Below are positions 5,727 through 6,907 of a DNA stretch of 6,907 bases, piece by piece (positions within the stretch are counted from its first letter, which is position 1; each line of letters starts with the position of its first letter). Origin of the DNA: Phycisphaeraceae bacterium (lineage in GTDB: Bacteria > Planctomycetota > Phycisphaerae > Phycisphaerales > Phycisphaeraceae); the NCBI GenBank assembly GCA_016763955.1, contig JAESSU010000344.1, positions 1-6,907 of the forward strand, read 5' to 3'. The notes beneath the pieces were generated by a model that saw only the letters and a list, made by a program, of their open reading frames with translations, made no database searches and was not told the DNA's origin. The translations under genes and the position numbers were made by a program.

Positions 5727-6359
5727 ATGATCGGTATTATTGACTACGGCATGGGTAATCTGCGCAGCGTGCAGAAAGCCTTTGAGTTTGTGCAAGCTAA
5801 GGCTTGTATCCTCACCGACCCACAAAAAATAAATGACGTATCCCATCTGGTTCTCCCAGGTGTGGGCGCTTTTTCAGATGGTATGATCCACTTGCGAGAA
5901 CGAGGGTGGGTGGACCCTATCTTGGACTTTGTCAAAACCGGTAAACCCATGCTTGGAATCTGTCTGGGGATGCAGCTGATCTTTGATAGCTCTCAAGAAG
6001 ATGCCCCCGCAATCGATGACCCAGTCCCCGGACTTGGGCTCGTGCAAGGTCAAGCCAAGCTCTTTACAGGCCCAGCTTACGGCGTGGGTAAACTCAAAGT
6101 CCCACACATGGGATGGAACAGTATTGACATCCAAAAGTCCGTCAAACTCTTTGAGGGAATTGACGACCAATCCTATTTTTACTTTGTACACGGGTACTAC
6201 TGTGAGCCTGCTGATAGCAGTATTGCCATCGGTATCACAGACTATGGCAAGCCGTTTTGCTCAAGTTTACAAATGAACAATATCTGGGCAACGCAGTTTC
6301 ACCCAGAGAAATCACAACGAGTCGGCCTCAAAATGCTGGAGAACTTTGCAGCATGTTAA
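5727..6359 (+). CDS. hisH: Imidazole glycerol phosphate synthase, glutamine amidotransferase subunit
   Basis: HisH hydrolyses glutamine and channels ammonia to HisF, which forms imidazole glycerol phosphate and AICAR in histidine biosynthesis (cytoplasm). The 210 residues are the normal family length. The N-terminal IIDYGMGNLRSV (4-15) is diagnostic of HisH. Other marks are LPGVGAFSDGM (43-53) at the oxyanion region, GICLGMQLIF (77-86) with nucleophile Cys79, the conserved VPHMGWN (125-131), YFVHGYY (152-158), and WATQFHPEKS (187-196) with His192 and Glu194 completing the triad. The ATG at 5727 gives the canonical N-terminus and directly follows the inverted repeat, with no Shine-Dalgarno sequence in the usual place. 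The 3' end overlaps the next gene by seven bases, so the two are probably translationally coupled. HisF, hisA and other his genes are not in view; hisH is followed instead by a DUF89 gene. Confidence 0.97.
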   Translation: MIGIIDYGMGNLRSVQKAFEFVQAKACILTDPQKINDVSHLVLPGVGAFSDGMIHLRERGWVDPILDFVKTGKPMLGICLGMQLIFDSSQEDAPAIDDPVPGLGLVQGQAKLFTGPAYGVGKLKVPHMGWNSIDIQKSVKLFEGIDDQSYFYFVHGYYCEPADSSIAIGITDYGKPFCSSLQMNNIWATQFHPEKSQRVGLKMLENFAAC

Positions 6360-6907
6360 CCACCTCATCACTGTTTGATTTACCCTACCCCGTCAAAGGC
6401 AACACACTCTTCCCACTCCTAACCCCAGCCCCCGACCCCGGAAGTTTCCTTGAAAATTCCTCTCTGGATTATGTCGCTTGTCAGTGGGATTTAGAGTTAC
6501 ATCCGGAAAAACGGACGCATTGGATCAGCTTGTTTCGCAGTCACTTTGTTTCAATGCAAAAGCAAGCCATTGATGAAGCAGCAGATCGTGGTGAGTCTCA
6601 AGACGTGATCGAATCCAAGTTAGCAATGGCTCGTGAATTATTCATGACCTACTTGGATCAAATTAAAGAAAATCCGATCTGCTTTGGGCCGCTCTACATC
6701 ATCGATATCTGTTATGCCCGTGAAAAAGCATTGCGCCATGCAGGGATCGCAGACCCTTATCGGTTAGCCAAGCTCAAGGAAAATCAATCCGCACTTAAGC
6801 TTCTGCCAGCCTTGTTTGATGAGTTAGATAACCTGCCTGATCCTGCCAAAGCGGAGCAAATTATGCGGGGTACATTTGCAGGCAACATCTATGACCTTGG
6901 AGCCACA
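6353..6907 (+). CDS. DUF89 (ARMT1/PANK4-like) damage-control phosphatase family protein (3'-partial)
   Basis: This open frame reads to the window edge (185 codons seen). It resembles subfamily II DUF89 proteins, metal-dependent phosphatases represented by plant At2g17340 and the C-terminal part of human PANK4, which act on phosphopantetheine-type or damaged phosphometabolites. The support is FPLLTP (20-25), WI.LF near 57-61, ADPYR (133-137), KENQSALKLLP (142-152), and especially MRGTFAGNIYDLGA (171-184), which matches the family's RG..AGN.FD.GA signature. The metal-binding DNSG.D motif expected further on lies past the window, so catalytic competence cannot be judged. The ATG at 6353 overlaps the end of hisH (stop 6357-6359) in another frame; it is preferred because it keeps the conserved FPLLTP, while the next in-frame ATG (6554) would lose it. 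There is no signal peptide, so the protein should be cytoplasmic. The family call is from remembered motifs; the substrate is unknown. Confidence 0.82.
   Translation, partial: MLTTSSLFDLPYPVKGNTLFPLLTPAPDPGSFLENSSLDYVACQWDLELHPEKRTHWISLFRSHFVSMQKQAIDEAADRGESQDVIESKLAMARELFMTYLDQIKENPICFGPLYIIDICYAREKALRHAGIADPYRLAKLKENQSALKLLPALFDELDNLPDPAKAEQIMRGTFAGNIYDLGAT

Noticed and set aside
5874..6191. 105-codon minus-strand open frame opposite hisH
   Set aside because: It is antisense to conserved catalytic-domain codons of hisH and has no recognisable motif.
1..6907. A defence island, toxin-antitoxin pair or other new multi-gene system
   Set aside because: Every sizeable + strand gene fits a known family and none is a nuclease, helicase or toxin of the defence type apart from the housekeeping exonuclease VII; no mobile or phage genes accompany them.

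Overview
The window is a compact run of eight protein genes, all on the + strand, cut at both ends. No tRNA, rRNA, CRISPR array, insertion sequence or phage gene was seen. The content is mostly housekeeping. I found no convincing evidence of a previously undescribed defence or mobile system, and the points of interest are in gene arrangement, start sites and one repeat element.

Organism: a bacterium of moderate GC content. Most genes start without a Shine-Dalgarno sequence; only the OmpA-like lipoprotein has a strong one. The prepilin peptidase is unusually long, the dCMP deaminase carries the Cys-rich GGC-x-RC insert seen in yeast DCD1-like enzymes, and the last gene is a DUF89 protein of the plant/PANK4 type. 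Together these suggest Planctomycetota (perhaps Phycisphaerae) or a relative in the PVC group. This is an inference from gene style, not a phylogenetic result.

Layout: xseA (exonuclease VII large subunit, missing a few N-terminal residues) ends at 1349, over a terminator-like hairpin. Next come a dCMP deaminase (1426-1965), a cytoplasmic SGNH/GDSL hydrolase (2053-3183), xseB (3241-3501), and a prepilin peptidase (3505-4794) that begins three bases after the xseB stop with a TTG codon. A 136-base gap with a candidate promoter precedes an OmpA-family lipoprotein (4931-5611). A 115-base gap then holds heptamer repeats forming an 18-bp perfect inverted repeat that reaches almost to the start of hisH (5727-6359). 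The last gene, a DUF89 phosphatase-like protein (from 6353), overlaps hisH by seven bases and runs off the right edge.

How the genes relate: XseA and XseB form exonuclease VII, but their genes are separated here by the deaminase and the hydrolase. The dCMP deaminase feeds dUMP to thymidylate synthesis, so the left part has a loose DNA/nucleotide theme. The prepilin peptidase serves type IV pili or type II secretion and the OmpA-like lipoprotein ties the envelope to peptidoglycan; neither has an obvious link to its neighbours. HisH normally works with HisF, which is not in view. On the + strand G exceeds C in the sampled lines up to about 4800, while the hisH/DUF89 block is balanced or C-rich.
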